Assembly: GCF_030268685.1 (NCBI RefSeq)
Contig: NZ_BSRQ01000002.1
Span: 248,001 to 312,000 of the forward strand
Direction: 5' to 3'
Origin: Microtetraspora sp. NBRC 13810
Lineage (GTDB): Bacteria > Actinomycetota > Actinomycetes > Streptosporangiales > Streptosporangiaceae
Length of the DNA stretch: 64,000 bases
Made by a program: the position numbers and the translations under genes. The notes under the pieces were generated by a model, which was not told where the DNA came from, searched no databases, and saw only the letters and a program-made list of their open reading frames with translations. Of this stretch, positions 1 to 7,832 are shown in pieces; position 1 is the first letter of the stretch, and the number at the start of each line of letters is the position of its first letter.

Positions 1-30
1 GGCGAGGAACTCGTCGGTGAACGCGACCAT
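1..30 (-). CDS. 5' end of a gene running off the left edge
   Basis: An ATG at 30 opens a minus-strand frame (MVAFTDEFLA) that leaves the window after ten codons. It begins two bases after the TGA of the preceding sugar epimerase gene, so the two are almost certainly one transcript. Ten residues are too few to identify a family. Its main value is to show that the operon and the cluster continue to the left of this window. Confidence 0.6.
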   Translation of the reverse strand, partial: MVAFTDEFLA

Positions 31-32
31 GG

Positions 33-1067
33 TCAGCCCCGCCCCCCCAGGGTCGACAGCTCCGCCGTGCGGGACTGCCGCTGGTCCTCGAGCACGCTCA
101 TCACGATGGTGTCGAGCCCGAGCCGCGGCTCGAAGCCGATCAGGTCACGCAGCTTCGTGATGTCCGGCACCCGTCGGCGCATGTCCTGGAATCCTTCTCC
201 GTAGGCCTTGCTGTAGGGGACGTACTGGATCGAGCTGGAAGAGCCGGAGAGCTCGATCACCCGCTCAGCAAGTTCTCGGATCGACACCTCCTCCGGGCGG
301 CCCAGGTTGAACGCCTGCCCGTAGGCGTCCGGGTGCCCGATGAGTGCGACCATCGCGTCGACCGCCTCGCGCACGTGGCAGAAGCAACGGGTCTGGCGGC
401 CGTCGCCGTACACGCTCAGCGGCTCGTCGCGCAGCGCCTGGCCGACCAGCCGCGGGATGACCATGCCGTACCGGCCGGTCTGCCGGGGGCCGACGATGTT
501 GAACGGCCGCACGATCACCGTGGGCAGCCCCTCGTTCCGCCAGTAGGCGTACGCGAGGGTCTCGACCACCGCCTTGGCCTCGGCGTACGACCAGCGCGCG
601 AGCAGCGGTGAGCCGAGCACGCGGTCGTCGTCCTCGGTCAGCCCGTCGGAGGTGTTCATGCCGTACACCTCGCTGCTGGACATCACCATCACCTGCACCT
701 GATGCCTGAGCGCGGCATTCAGCACGATCTCGGTGCCGTGCAGGTTGGTGCGCAGCGAGCGCAGCGGGTCCTTGAGGATTGTGTTCACCCCGACCGCGGC
801 GGCCAGGTGGTACACCTCGTCCACCCGGCTGGTCAGCTCGTCGAGCAGGGGCGCGTCCAGTACCGACCCGGCGACCCGCTCCACGCTGGGATGGTCGACG
901 AGGTTCGCCATGCGGCCGGTGGACAGGTCGTCCACGGCGATCACCTGGTGGCCGAGCTCGACCAGCCGGTCCACGAGGTGACTGCCGATGAAGCCGGCTC
1001 CGCCGGTGACCAGGGTGCGGCGGCCGGGGTTGGCGCGTACCTGCCAGGCCGTGTTGTCCGTCGCCAT
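33..1067 (-). CDS. NAD-dependent NDP-sugar epimerase/decarboxylase
   Basis: Extended short-chain dehydrogenase acting on a nucleotide sugar, probably supplying an activated sugar for glycosylation. The protein has 344 residues. It has the Rossmann motif TGGAGFIGSHL about 20 residues in, an SSSEVYG serine segment, the catalytic YAEAK (YxxxK) and a GRYGMVIPR block. The C-terminal MRRRVPD segment resembles UDP-glucuronate decarboxylase/UDP-glucose 4-epimerase relatives, so UDP-xylose formation is possible but not proven. I chose the ATG at 1067: the frame continues upstream without homology, and this ATG overlaps the stop of the preceding micro-ORF as TGATG. The gene lies at the downstream end of a minus-strand transcript that continues past the left edge. 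A plain C4 epimerase is the main alternative. Confidence 0.85.
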   Translation of the reverse strand: MATDNTAWQVRANPGRRTLVTGGAGFIGSHLVDRLVELGHQVIAVDDLSTGRMANLVDHPSVERVAGSVLDAPLLDELTSRVDEVYHLAAAVGVNTILKDPLRSLRTNLHGTEIVLNAALRHQVQVMVMSSSEVYGMNTSDGLTEDDDRVLGSPLLARWSYAEAKAVVETLAYAYWRNEGLPTVIVRPFNIVGPRQTGRYGMVIPRLVGQALRDEPLSVYGDGRQTRCFCHVREAVDAMVALIGHPDAYGQAFNLGRPEEVSIRELAERVIELSGSSSSIQYVPYSKAYGEGFQDMRRRVPDITKLRDLIGFEPRLGLDTIVMSVLEDQRQSRTAELSTLGGRG

Positions 1068-1141
1068 CACGACACCAGCGCGTTCGGCACACCCACGGTG
1101 CCGAGCCGAGTGTCGTCGATCAGCGGATCGGTGAAGTCCAC
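1067..1141 (-). CDS. Possible 24-residue leader ORF coupled to the sugar epimerase
   Basis: A GTG at 1141 follows AAGGGG by six bases and opens a 24-codon frame (MDFTDPLIDDTRLGTV...NALVS). Its TGA overlaps the ATG of the epimerase as TGATG. Third positions are GC-rich, as in real genes here. It may be a coupling micro-ORF. Alternatively it is the tail of the overlapping upstream ORF after a one-base frameshift, because the two frames join smoothly around 1140. It matches no family I recognise. Confidence 0.35.
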   Translation of the reverse strand: MDFTDPLIDDTRLGTVGVPNALVS

Positions 1142-1371
1142 TTGTGCCCCTTCTCGGCAAACTCCGACATGATCTCCAGTGCCGTCGACCTGCGCGGATC
1201 GCTCACCCCCATGTGGTGGGTGACGCAGTGCCGACCCACCCCGAACGCGAGGTGAAACGGCATGGATCCGAACGACGTGGTCGCCGTGGCCCCGATGCCC
1301 TCCCCCGCCGCGAGACCGCACTCCCGCAGGAACTCGCGTACTCTGCCCCGAGCATTCACCTGCCCGCGCAT
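1120..1371 (-). CDS. Short hypothetical ORF upstream of the sugar epimerase
   Basis: A minus-strand frame of up to 83 codons from an ATG at 1371 (a GTG at 1386 is also possible; a later ATG sits at 1263). It ends ...EFAEKGHKWTSPIR. Codon use from about 1263 downwards looks coding, but no family is recognisable. The first 20 or so bases fall inside a sequence module that is intergenic elsewhere in the window (12365 onwards), so the true start is probably one of the later codons. A single-base shift near 1140 would fuse it to the 24-codon frame below, so it may be a broken gene. Confidence 0.3.
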   Translation of the reverse strand: MRGQVNARGRVREFLRECGLAAGEGIGATATTSFGSMPFHLAFGVGRHCVTHHMGVSDPRRSTALEIMSEFAEKGHKWTSPIR

Positions 1372-1600
1372 TGATATGCGGGCCACCCATGCCGATAATC
1401 CGGCGATTCCTGGAATAGTCGCGAGCGGTCCCCGACAAGAGGGGACGGCGAACGACGATACTTTGCCAAGTAGGCAGTATTGTCATGCCTCAACCACCCA
1501 AGTAAGACCCGAGCGAACGCATGCTCAACCGACTAGAACATCGACGATTCCTACCATACAGAACCGTCGGCCGGTGCGCCATCAAATTGGCGGAAAATTA
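1351..1600. promoter_or_regulatory. Copy 1 of a module repeated in two divergent promoter regions
   Basis: This stretch and 12362-12585 share four collinear blocks on the same strand: AGCATTCACCT at 1351, CCATGCCGATA at 1387, TCCCCGA followed by AAGAGGG at 1429, and ATACAGAA followed by TCGGCCGGTGCGCCA at 1556-1581. Offsets from the second block are 42 and 169 bases here against 50 and 150 in the other copy. Both copies lie between a leftward and a rightward transcription unit, so a shared regulatory role is likely. No protein-coding gene is visible between 1387 and 1768. Confidence 0.55.
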
Positions 1601-1768
1601 TTCATCACCTGTTTCCTGTCACAGCGATCACATTCCATGCAAACGACACCGCACCGCCGGCCCTTGAACTCGTCGGCACTACCACCAATGGCGTCCGGAT
1701 GCGCCGGATGAGAATTCACAAACGTCCGCATCCTTGTCAGGGCCCATTGGCCGCCGATATCGTGCAGC

Positions 1769-1776
1769 TATAAACT
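1769..1776 (+). promoter_or_regulatory. Putative -10 element for the glycosyltransferase gene
   Basis: TATAAACT lies 66 bases upstream of the chosen ATG (1843) in an otherwise AT-poor setting. A small hairpin (CGAGG-TATT-CCTCG) follows at once. No convincing -35 can be named, so this is a weak call based on composition. Confidence 0.3.
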
Positions 1777-1842
1777 CGAGGTATTCCTCGGAATCAACGC
1801 GGCGGTTGCGTGAGCAACTATTTGGCCGGAGGGGGCTCAGCC

Positions 1843-3078
1843 ATGCGGGTGCTACGTCTCACCCCGTTCTTCCACCATGAGGGCGTAGACAACTGGCCGG
1901 CGAAATTCGACCCGGTCGGCGGTATGCAGATCCAGATTCTCTCCCTGTCCCGTCGGCTCGCACAGGCCGGTGTGGACCAGCTCGTGCTCACCCTCGGCTT
2001 CCCCGGCCTGCCGCGCACCCGGCGGATCGAGCCGAACCTGACCGTCCGGATCGCCCGCGCCCCACTCCCCCAGGTCCGCTCGGAGATCACCGGCCTGGTC
2101 GGCCTCGGCCAGGCCTGGCTGGCGGCCACGCTCGCGGAGTGTGTCCGGATGCGGCGCAAGGGCTGGCGCCCGGACCTGATCCACGTGCACGCCGACGGCC
2201 AGATCTGGCCGCTGATCGCGGGCCGGGCCGCCGCGCGACTGCTCGGCGCCCCGTACGTCCTGACGCTGCACTGCTCCCGGCTTGCGGTGTACCAGCCGAT
2301 GTCGCTCGTGGACCGGCTGGCGCACCGGGTGGTCACCGCGGCGGAGCGGCGCGCGCTGCGCGACGCCGCCACGGTCACCACGCTCACCAGCCGCACGGCC
2401 ACCGTGGTGAGCGCCGAGACCGGACTCCCGCAGGACGGCATTCTGGTCGTCCCCGACGGCGTCGACCTGGAGCCGGCCGACGAGGACGCGAGCTCGCAGT
2501 TCGCCGCCAGGTACGGGCTCACCGGCCGCCGCCCGCTGATCGGCTACATCGGCCGGGTGGCGCACGAGAAGGGCTGGTACGACCTGCTGCCGCTGGCGAA
2601 GCAGCTGTCCGATCTGGACCCGCACTTCCTGGTGGTCGGCGACGGCCCGCAGCGGGAGCGGATGGAACGCGAGCTGACCAAGGCCGGGTACCGCGACCGG
2701 TTCACCATCACCGGTTTCCTGCCGCACCACGTGGTCCCCGCCGCGCTCGGACTGATCGACGTGCTGGTGATGCCGTCGGTGCACGAGGAGCTCGGTGGCA
2801 GCGCGGTGGAGTCCATCCTGGCCGGCACCCCGGTCGCCGCGTACGCGGTCGGTGGACTGAAGTCCACGATCGGCGCGGTCACCCCGGACCTGCTGGCCGA
2901 GCCGGGCAACGTGGCCCAGCTCGCCGACATCGTCCGGGGTGTGCTGGCCGACCGGCCGGGCGTGGCCGCGCGGCTGATCGCCGCCCGGGACAACACCGCG
3001 GGCTCGTTCGACCCCAACCAGGCCAGAGACCTGATGCTGGACTGCTACCGCTCGGTGCTGGCCGGCGCATCCCGCTGA
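1843..3078 (+). CDS. Glycosyltransferase family 4, 2-deoxystreptamine glycosyltransferase type (KanF/NeoM/BtrM-like)
   Basis: Retaining GT-B glycosyltransferase that most likely attaches glucose or N-acetylglucosamine to 2-deoxystreptamine, the first glycosylation in neomycin, kanamycin and butirosin biosynthesis. The protein has 411 residues. The N-terminal [22 protein letters not shown] and LGFPGLPR segments and the donor-site segment with EELGGSA and [12 protein letters not shown] closely resemble the 2-DOS transferases as I remember them. The ATG at 1843 is preceded by GGAGGGGG at good distance; a GTG at 1810 would add an unconserved N-terminus. It is transcribed alone, divergently from the epimerase operon and converging on the 6'-aminotransferase. 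It is the strongest single indicator of an aminoglycoside product. Confidence 0.85.
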   Translation: MRVLRLTPFFHHEGVDNWPAKFDPVGGMQIQILSLSRRLAQAGVDQLVLTLGFPGLPRTRRIEPNLTVRIARAPLPQVRSEITGLVGLGQAWLAATLAECVRMRRKGWRPDLIHVHADGQIWPLIAGRAAARLLGAPYVLTLHCSRLAVYQPMSLVDRLAHRVVTAAERRALRDAATVTTLTSRTATVVSAETGLPQDGILVVPDGVDLEPADEDASSQFAARYGLTGRRPLIGYIGRVAHEKGWYDLLPLAKQLSDLDPHFLVVGDGPQRERMERELTKAGYRDRFTITGFLPHHVVPAALGLIDVLVMPSVHEELGGSAVESILAGTPVAAYAVGGLKSTIGAVTPDLLAEPGNVAQLADIVRGVLADRPGVAARLIAARDNTAGSFDPNQARDLMLDCYRSVLAGASR

Positions 3079-3155
3079 CCAGCACCGCGACGCACAGCGC
3101 GACCGGCCGGAAACGTCCCGGCCGGCAGCCGTCGTCGTCCCGGGCGGGCAGCCGG

Positions 3156-4436
3156 TCACTCGTCCCACAACTGGGCCACGAGCTCGCGGCCCTGACCGGG
3201 CTCCCTCTGGCGAGTGGCCAACCCGTCGATCGACCTCCATGCCGCGCGGTACCACGCCAGCTCGTCTATCTCCTGGCCGCTCCAGCGGCCGGCCAGCGCG
3301 GCGGACACGGCGTCGAACCGCGCGCGCAGATCCTCCAGCGCCTCACCCCGCAGCGCCTCGGACACCCCCTGGTTGTCCCGCTCGAACAGCAGGATCCGCT
3401 GCTCGGCGCAGGCCGCCAGGAACGCGTCCTCCACCTCCGGCGAGGCGCACACGAAATGGAACAGGGACGGGTCCCCGGCGATCGCGATCGGCACGTCCGC
3501 GGCGGTCAGCGCCGCACGTGCGGACTCGATGAAGGCGCCGGCGTTCTCGGCGATCGCGCGCTGCGGCTCGCCGCCGGCGATCCGCCCCAGCGTGACGTCC
3601 GCCGCGGCCAGCACGGTCGGCTCGAAGAACGACGTGAACGACACCTCGCGCAGGCTGTCGAGCAACCCGGCCCGGCCGCCGGCCATCGCGATCGGCGCCC
3701 CGTTCGCGATGGTCTTGGCGACGATCCACACGTCGGGGTCCAGGCTCCGCATGACCAGCTCGGGCGCGTGCCGCAGCCCGACCTTCACCTCGTCGGCGAT
3801 GATCGGCACCTCGAACGCCCTGGCCAGCTCACCCAGCCGCGCGAACCACTCCGGCGTCAGCGCGCCGCGGTCCGGCGACACCGCGATCGCCGCGATGCGG
3901 CCCTTGTTGTCCCGCAGGCTCTGCTCAAGGAAGTCCAGCTCGAACAGGAAGTGGAGGATGCCCTCCTCGTTCACCTCGAACGGCTGGTCCGGGTACTGCC
4001 ACATCGGGTCGTAGCCGTGGTAGCCGGCGCTCAGCAGCAGGGGCCGGTCGACGCCCAGCTCCTCGGCCCGCGCCGCAAGGACCGCGTGGACCACCGAGCG
4101 CAGCGCGGCCGTGCCGGTCCGGAACAGCGCCAGCACGTCGCCGCCGAGCAGTGCCGAACCGCGCTGCAGCACGCGGTCCAGCAGCGGGCTCCAGCCCGTC
4201 ACCGTGCCCAGCTCGCCACGGGCGGCCCTGGCCACGGCCTCGGCCACTTCGGGGTCGGCGTGTCCGAGCATGACGGACCCGCGCCCGTTGTCCAGGTCGA
4301 TCCACCGCTGACCGTCGGTGTCGACCACATATGCGCCCCGCGAGCTCACGAACTTCCGGGGCTGACCGTCCGCGTCCCTGGGGCAGGTCTGCTCCTGCCC
4401 GAGTAACGAGTGTGCACTGTTGTCAGGGTGGGGCAT
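3156..4436 (-). CDS. Class III PLP aminotransferase, 6'-aminotransferase type (NeoB/BtrB/KanB-like)
   Basis: Glutamate-1-semialdehyde-type aminotransferase of 426 residues. Its closest remembered relatives convert the 6'-aldehyde of paromamine to the 6'-amine of neamine. Supporting segments are TCPRDADGQPR near the N-terminus, SAGYHGYDPMW, the PLP aspartate in ADEVKVGLRH, the lysine segment VAKTIANG and EVSFTSFFEPT. The ATG at 4436 has GGAGAG nine bases upstream. It is the last gene of a minus-strand run that starts with the second aminotransferase at 12002. The matching 6'-dehydrogenase is at 15529-17151, so both enzymes of 6'-amination are present. The exact substrate is inferred. Confidence 0.85.
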   Translation of the reverse strand: MPHPDNSAHSLLGQEQTCPRDADGQPRKFVSSRGAYVVDTDGQRWIDLDNGRGSVMLGHADPEVAEAVARAARGELGTVTGWSPLLDRVLQRGSALLGGDVLALFRTGTAALRSVVHAVLAARAEELGVDRPLLLSAGYHGYDPMWQYPDQPFEVNEEGILHFLFELDFLEQSLRDNKGRIAAIAVSPDRGALTPEWFARLGELARAFEVPIIADEVKVGLRHAPELVMRSLDPDVWIVAKTIANGAPIAMAGGRAGLLDSLREVSFTSFFEPTVLAAADVTLGRIAGGEPQRAIAENAGAFIESARAALTAADVPIAIAGDPSLFHFVCASPEVEDAFLAACAEQRILLFERDNQGVSEALRGEALEDLRARFDAVSAALAGRWSGQEIDELAWYRAAWRSIDGLATRQREPGQGRELVAQLWDE

Positions 4437-4526
4437 GGGTATGCGCTCTCCAGGTCGTGGTTGGCGGAACGAACGCACAGCGAGCGACCAGTCCGGAGGG
4501 GGACGTGGACCGGGCCGGTGCGCGGG

Positions 4527-7500
4527 TCAGGATTGGAGGCTGGGGGCGGGTAGCTCGATGCCGTCAGGTCGGCGCGGGCTCGGATCCGGCAGCCGGTGCG
4601 GGCTCGGGTCCGGTAGCCGGTGCGCGTGGATGCCGCCCACGTGGGCGTTCAATCTGCTCCAGTCGTCGCGATAGCTCCGCGGCTCCAGCACCCGCCGCTG
4701 GCGGGTGAGCTCCTTCGCCGACGCCACGGTCTGCGCGCGGCCGGGCTGCGCGAGTTCGGGCTGACTGGCCTCGATCCACGCCTCGGTGTCCTCCTTGATG
4801 CCCGCGGCGAGCTGTTCGATCGCCGCCTCGTGCGACACGCCGGCGTCGCGGTCGTGCCAGTACCGGCCCACCCGGTAGGCATGCCCGACGATTCCGGTGG
4901 TCGGGCCGCGGCCGTTCAGCGGGGTGCCGTTGCCGAACGAGTCCCCGGCCACCACGGCGTTCGCGCCCACCCGGGCGTTCTCCCCCAAGCGCACCTGCAC
5001 GTGCATGAACCGGGGGCCCCAGATGCTGAACACCCGCTGCAGGTAGCTGACCTCCACCTCCAGGATGCGGGCGGCGTTCTCCAGGAAGTACTCCCTGGCC
5101 AGGTAGCGCATCGCGCTGCGGTAGCTCCTCGACCGGGTCGGCGTGAAGCGGGACACCAGGCCGCGGGCGACCGGGTCGAACCGATGGCCGCGGGGGATCT
5201 CCACGAAGATCCAGGCGACGTCGGCGAAGGCGTCGTGGCCCTCCACGGTCTGCCGGACCCAGTGCTCCTGGCCGTGCACGTCGAGCACCGACGCGATCCG
5301 CCGCCGGCACACCCCGTCGACCAGAAGGCCCTGGCTGCCCATCACGTAGTCGACCTCGGCGGGCACCGGACCACCGCCGTGGTCGACCGTCACCGGCCGC
5401 GGCTGGAAGCCGAGCCGGCGCGCGTCGACACCCTCGGCGCCCTCGGCCACCACGAGCAGCTCGGGCGTGCCGAGGTCGACCACGCTGCCGTGCGGGTCGC
5501 GCACGCGGGTGTACGACCGCAGGCTGTCGAGCTCGCGGATCGGCTCCACCCGGACCTGGATGCGCCCGTCGGGCAGCCGCACCACGCCGTACTCGGGCGA
5601 GCGGTGCGACCCGAACCGGCGCAGCGCCGCGAGGCCGCGCTGGACCCGGCTGGGCTCGGCGGTGCGGTGGTAGGTCAGCAGCCTGACCCGCGGCGGGATT
5701 CCGCGCTTCAGGTCCATCTGCTCGATGCCTTCGAGGTACCTGCGCATGAGGATGAGCAACTCGTTGGCGTCGCACATGAACTTCGGCCGCTCCGCGAGGA
5801 CCTCCGCCATGGGGCGGGGCTCGGCCAGCGGGTCGAACGGCTCGCGCAGCTGCTCACGCGGGTGGATGGTGAGCTGCCGCTCCTCGTGCTGCACCCGGTC
5901 GTCGATCAGGTGGGTCGCCCGCACCGGGCAGGCGACCACGAGCTCCGACTCCTCCGACAGCACCTCGTCGGCACGGTCGGAGTCGCCGTAGGAGCAGTCC
6001 GGCCGGAAGAAGCACTCGTGCAGCCTGATCCGGCTGCCGTCGGTGCGGGTGGGGATGGCCTCGATGCCGTACCGCTCCTCCATCATCCGGTCGATGGTGG
6101 CGAGGTGGTGGTACAGGTCGTCGTACAGCGGCCACTGCATGGCGAAGTAGAACGGCGCGCCGCGCAGGTCGACCCCGACCGCCCGGCGGCCCTGCGCGAC
6201 GGCCCAGAGCATCGACATCATGCCCGTACCGCCGAGGCCGAGGACGACCATGTCGGCGTCGGCGGTGCCGGTGGTGTCGTACTCCCGCCGCCCTTCCCTG
6301 GTCGTCGCCTCGTCGAGGTCCTGGGGCGCCACCTTCGGGGTCTCCGGCTGCACCAGGAAGATCGCGGCCGCGACAGCCAGGACCAGGATGCCGAACCCGA
6401 CGAGGAAGCCGGCCTGGTAGCCCTCGGTGAGGGCGAACGCCTGCCCGCCGCCTGCGGCCACGGAGTCGGCCGTGGTGGCCGCCGCGACCGGCGCGATGAT
6501 CGCCAGGCCGAGGGCGGCACCCACCTGCTGCGAGGTGTTGACCAGCCCGGACCGCAGCCCCCGGTCGCTCTCCGTGGCGTCCACGAACGCCATCTGCAGC
6601 GCCGCGGGGGTGCTCAGGCCGCCGCCGATGCCCAGCAGCAGCATGGCGGGCAACACGTCGACGAGGTACGACCCGTCGGCCGGCACCCGCGCCATGAGCC
6701 CGAGCCCCGCGGCCATCAGCGGCAGCGTGAAGATCAGCAGCGTCTTGCCGTCGAATTCGCGCAGCAGGCGCGGAGCCACCTTGAGCGAGGCGAACGCGAC
6801 CATCACGGTGATCGGGAGGAAGCCCAGGCCCAGCTCCAGCACCGAGAACCCGAGCACGTTCTGCAGGTACAGGCCCGCCAGGAAGAACATCCCGGTCGGG
6901 CCGGCCAGCATGAGCGCGAGGGTCAGGTTGATCTGGCTCAGGTTGCGGGCCCGCAGGCTCGCGGGCGGGATGAGCGGCGCCGCGGTCCGCACCTGCCGGA
7001 CCGCGAAGGCCGCGAGCAGCAGCAGGGCCACGCCCGCGAGCACCAGCGTGCTCACCTGGTCCCAGCCCTCGGCGCTCACCCGGACGATCGAGTAGACGAG
7101 CAGCGCGACCCCGGCCACCAGCAACAGCGTGTCGAAGGCCCCTACCCGGCTCTGGCCACGCGCGCCCTTGGTGTCGTCGATCAGCCGCATCGCGCCGAGT
7201 ATCGTCACCGCGCCGATCGGCAGGTTGACCAGGAAGATCAGTTCCCAGCCGACCAGGGCGGTCAGCCCGGCGCCGATCAGCAGCCCGCTCGCCGCGGCGG
7301 AGGCCGAGACGAAACCGAACAGGCTCAGGGCCAGGCCCTGTTCCTGGGCCTTGGGGAACAACGTGATGATCAGACTGAGCGCGACACCGCTGATCAGCGC
7401 CCCACCCGCGCCCTGCACCGCGCGCCCGATGAGCAGCATGGCGGCGTTGTCCGCCAGCGCGCACAGGAGCGAGGCTGCGACGAACACGCCGATGCCGGCC

Positions 7501-7832
7501 ATGAACACCCGCCTCGGCCCGATGACGTCACCGAGCCGGCCGGCGAACAGGAGCAGCCCGCCGAAGGGGATCAGGTAGGCGTTGACCACCCACGCGAGGT
7601 CGGCGGGCGTGAAGCCGAGGTCGGCCTGGATCGAAGGCAGCGCGACGTAGACCGCGGACCCGTCGACCGCGGTGATGAACGCGCCCAGGCACACCACCAG
7701 CAACGCCCGCTGGCGATGTCGCAGGCTGCGCAACGGCCGGCTGCCATCGCGTAGAACGACGGTCTCGTTGCGCTCGTCGTGGGCGTCGCCGCGCCCACGA
7801 TACCGAGCGTCGGAGGAGTCCAACGAACTCAC
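4527..7832 (-). CDS. Fusion of a 14-helix MFS drug transporter with an FAD-like oxidoreductase domain
   Basis: One uninterrupted frame of 1101 residues. Residues about 40-500 form a DHA2/EmrB-QacA-type major facilitator with proton-motive drug-efflux features (AVDGSAVYVALPSIQ, GRLGDVIGPRR, GRAVQGAGGA, TSQQVGAALG). Residues about 525-1065 are a soluble domain beginning VVLGLGGTGMM and ending with VVAGDSFGNG and GIVGHAYRV. That domain is a full-length paralogue of the protein encoded just upstream at 7829-9700. The start is GTG at 7832, overlapping the previous TGA as GTGA, so translation is coupled. The last 30 codons include two copies of a 24-bp repeat. The fusion suggests oxidation, or sensing of a pathway intermediate, coupled to export. 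I know of no described protein with this architecture. Confidence 0.8.
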   Translation of the reverse strand: MSSLDSSDARYRGRGDAHDERNETVVLRDGSRPLRSLRHRQRALLVVCLGAFITAVDGSAVYVALPSIQADLGFTPADLAWVVNAYLIPFGGLLLFAGRLGDVIGPRRVFMAGIGVFVAASLLCALADNAAMLLIGRAVQGAGGALISGVALSLIITLFPKAQEQGLALSLFGFVSASAAASGLLIGAGLTALVGWELIFLVNLPIGAVTILGAMRLIDDTKGARGQSRVGAFDTLLLVAGVALLVYSIVRVSAEGWDQVSTLVLAGVALLLLAAFAVRQVRTAAPLIPPASLRARNLSQINLTLALMLAGPTGMFFLAGLYLQNVLGFSVLELGLGFLPITVMVAFASLKVAPRLLREFDGKTLLIFTLPLMAAGLGLMARVPADGSYLVDVLPAMLLLGIGGGLSTPAALQMAFVDATESDRGLRSGLVNTSQQVGAALGLAIIAPVAAATTADSVAAGGGQAFALTEGYQAGFLVGFGILVLAVAAAIFLVQPETPKVAPQDLDEATTREGRREYDTTGTADADMVVLGLGGTGMMSMLWAVAQGRRAVGVDLRGAPFYFAMQWPLYDDLYHHLATIDRMMEERYGIEAIPTRTDGSRIRLHECFFRPDCSYGDSDRADEVLSEESELVVACPVRATHLIDDRVQHEERQLTIHPREQLREPFDPLAEPRPMAEVLAERPKFMCDANELLILMRRYLEGIEQMDLKRGIPPRVRLLTYHRTAEPSRVQRGLAALRRFGSHRSPEYGVVRLPDGRIQVRVEPIRELDSLRSYTRVRDPHGSVVDLGTPELLVVAEGAEGVDARRLGFQPRPVTVDHGGGPVPAEVDYVMGSQGLLVDGVCRRRIASVLDVHGQEHWVRQTVEGHDAFADVAWIFVEIPRGHRFDPVARGLVSRFTPTRSRSYRSAMRYLAREYFLENAARILEVEVSYLQRVFSIWGPRFMHVQVRLGENARVGANAVVAGDSFGNGTPLNGRGPTTGIVGHAYRVGRYWHDRDAGVSHEAAIEQLAAGIKEDTEAWIEASQPELAQPGRAQTVASAKELTRQRRVLEPRSYRDDWSRLNAHVGGIHAHRLPDPSPHRLPDPSPRRPDGIELPAPSLQS
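4574..4621. repeat. Two tandem 24-bp repeats in the 3' end of the transporter fusion gene
   Basis: Two adjacent near-identical 24-bp units (4574-4597 and 4598-4621, two mismatches) encode repeated HRLPDPSP segments in the C-terminal tail of the fusion protein. They keep the reading frame and probably arose by slippage in a disordered tail. Confidence 0.7.

Noticed and set aside
1067-1386. Frameshifted acyl carrier protein
   Set aside because: The joined tail has a vague resemblance to the first half of a carrier domain, but no DSL/GxS serine motif is present.
1262-1711. 149-codon plus-strand frame crossing the divergent region
   Set aside because: It is antisense to the short minus-strand ORFs, has proline/arginine/threonine-rich shadow composition and crosses the repeated regulatory module.
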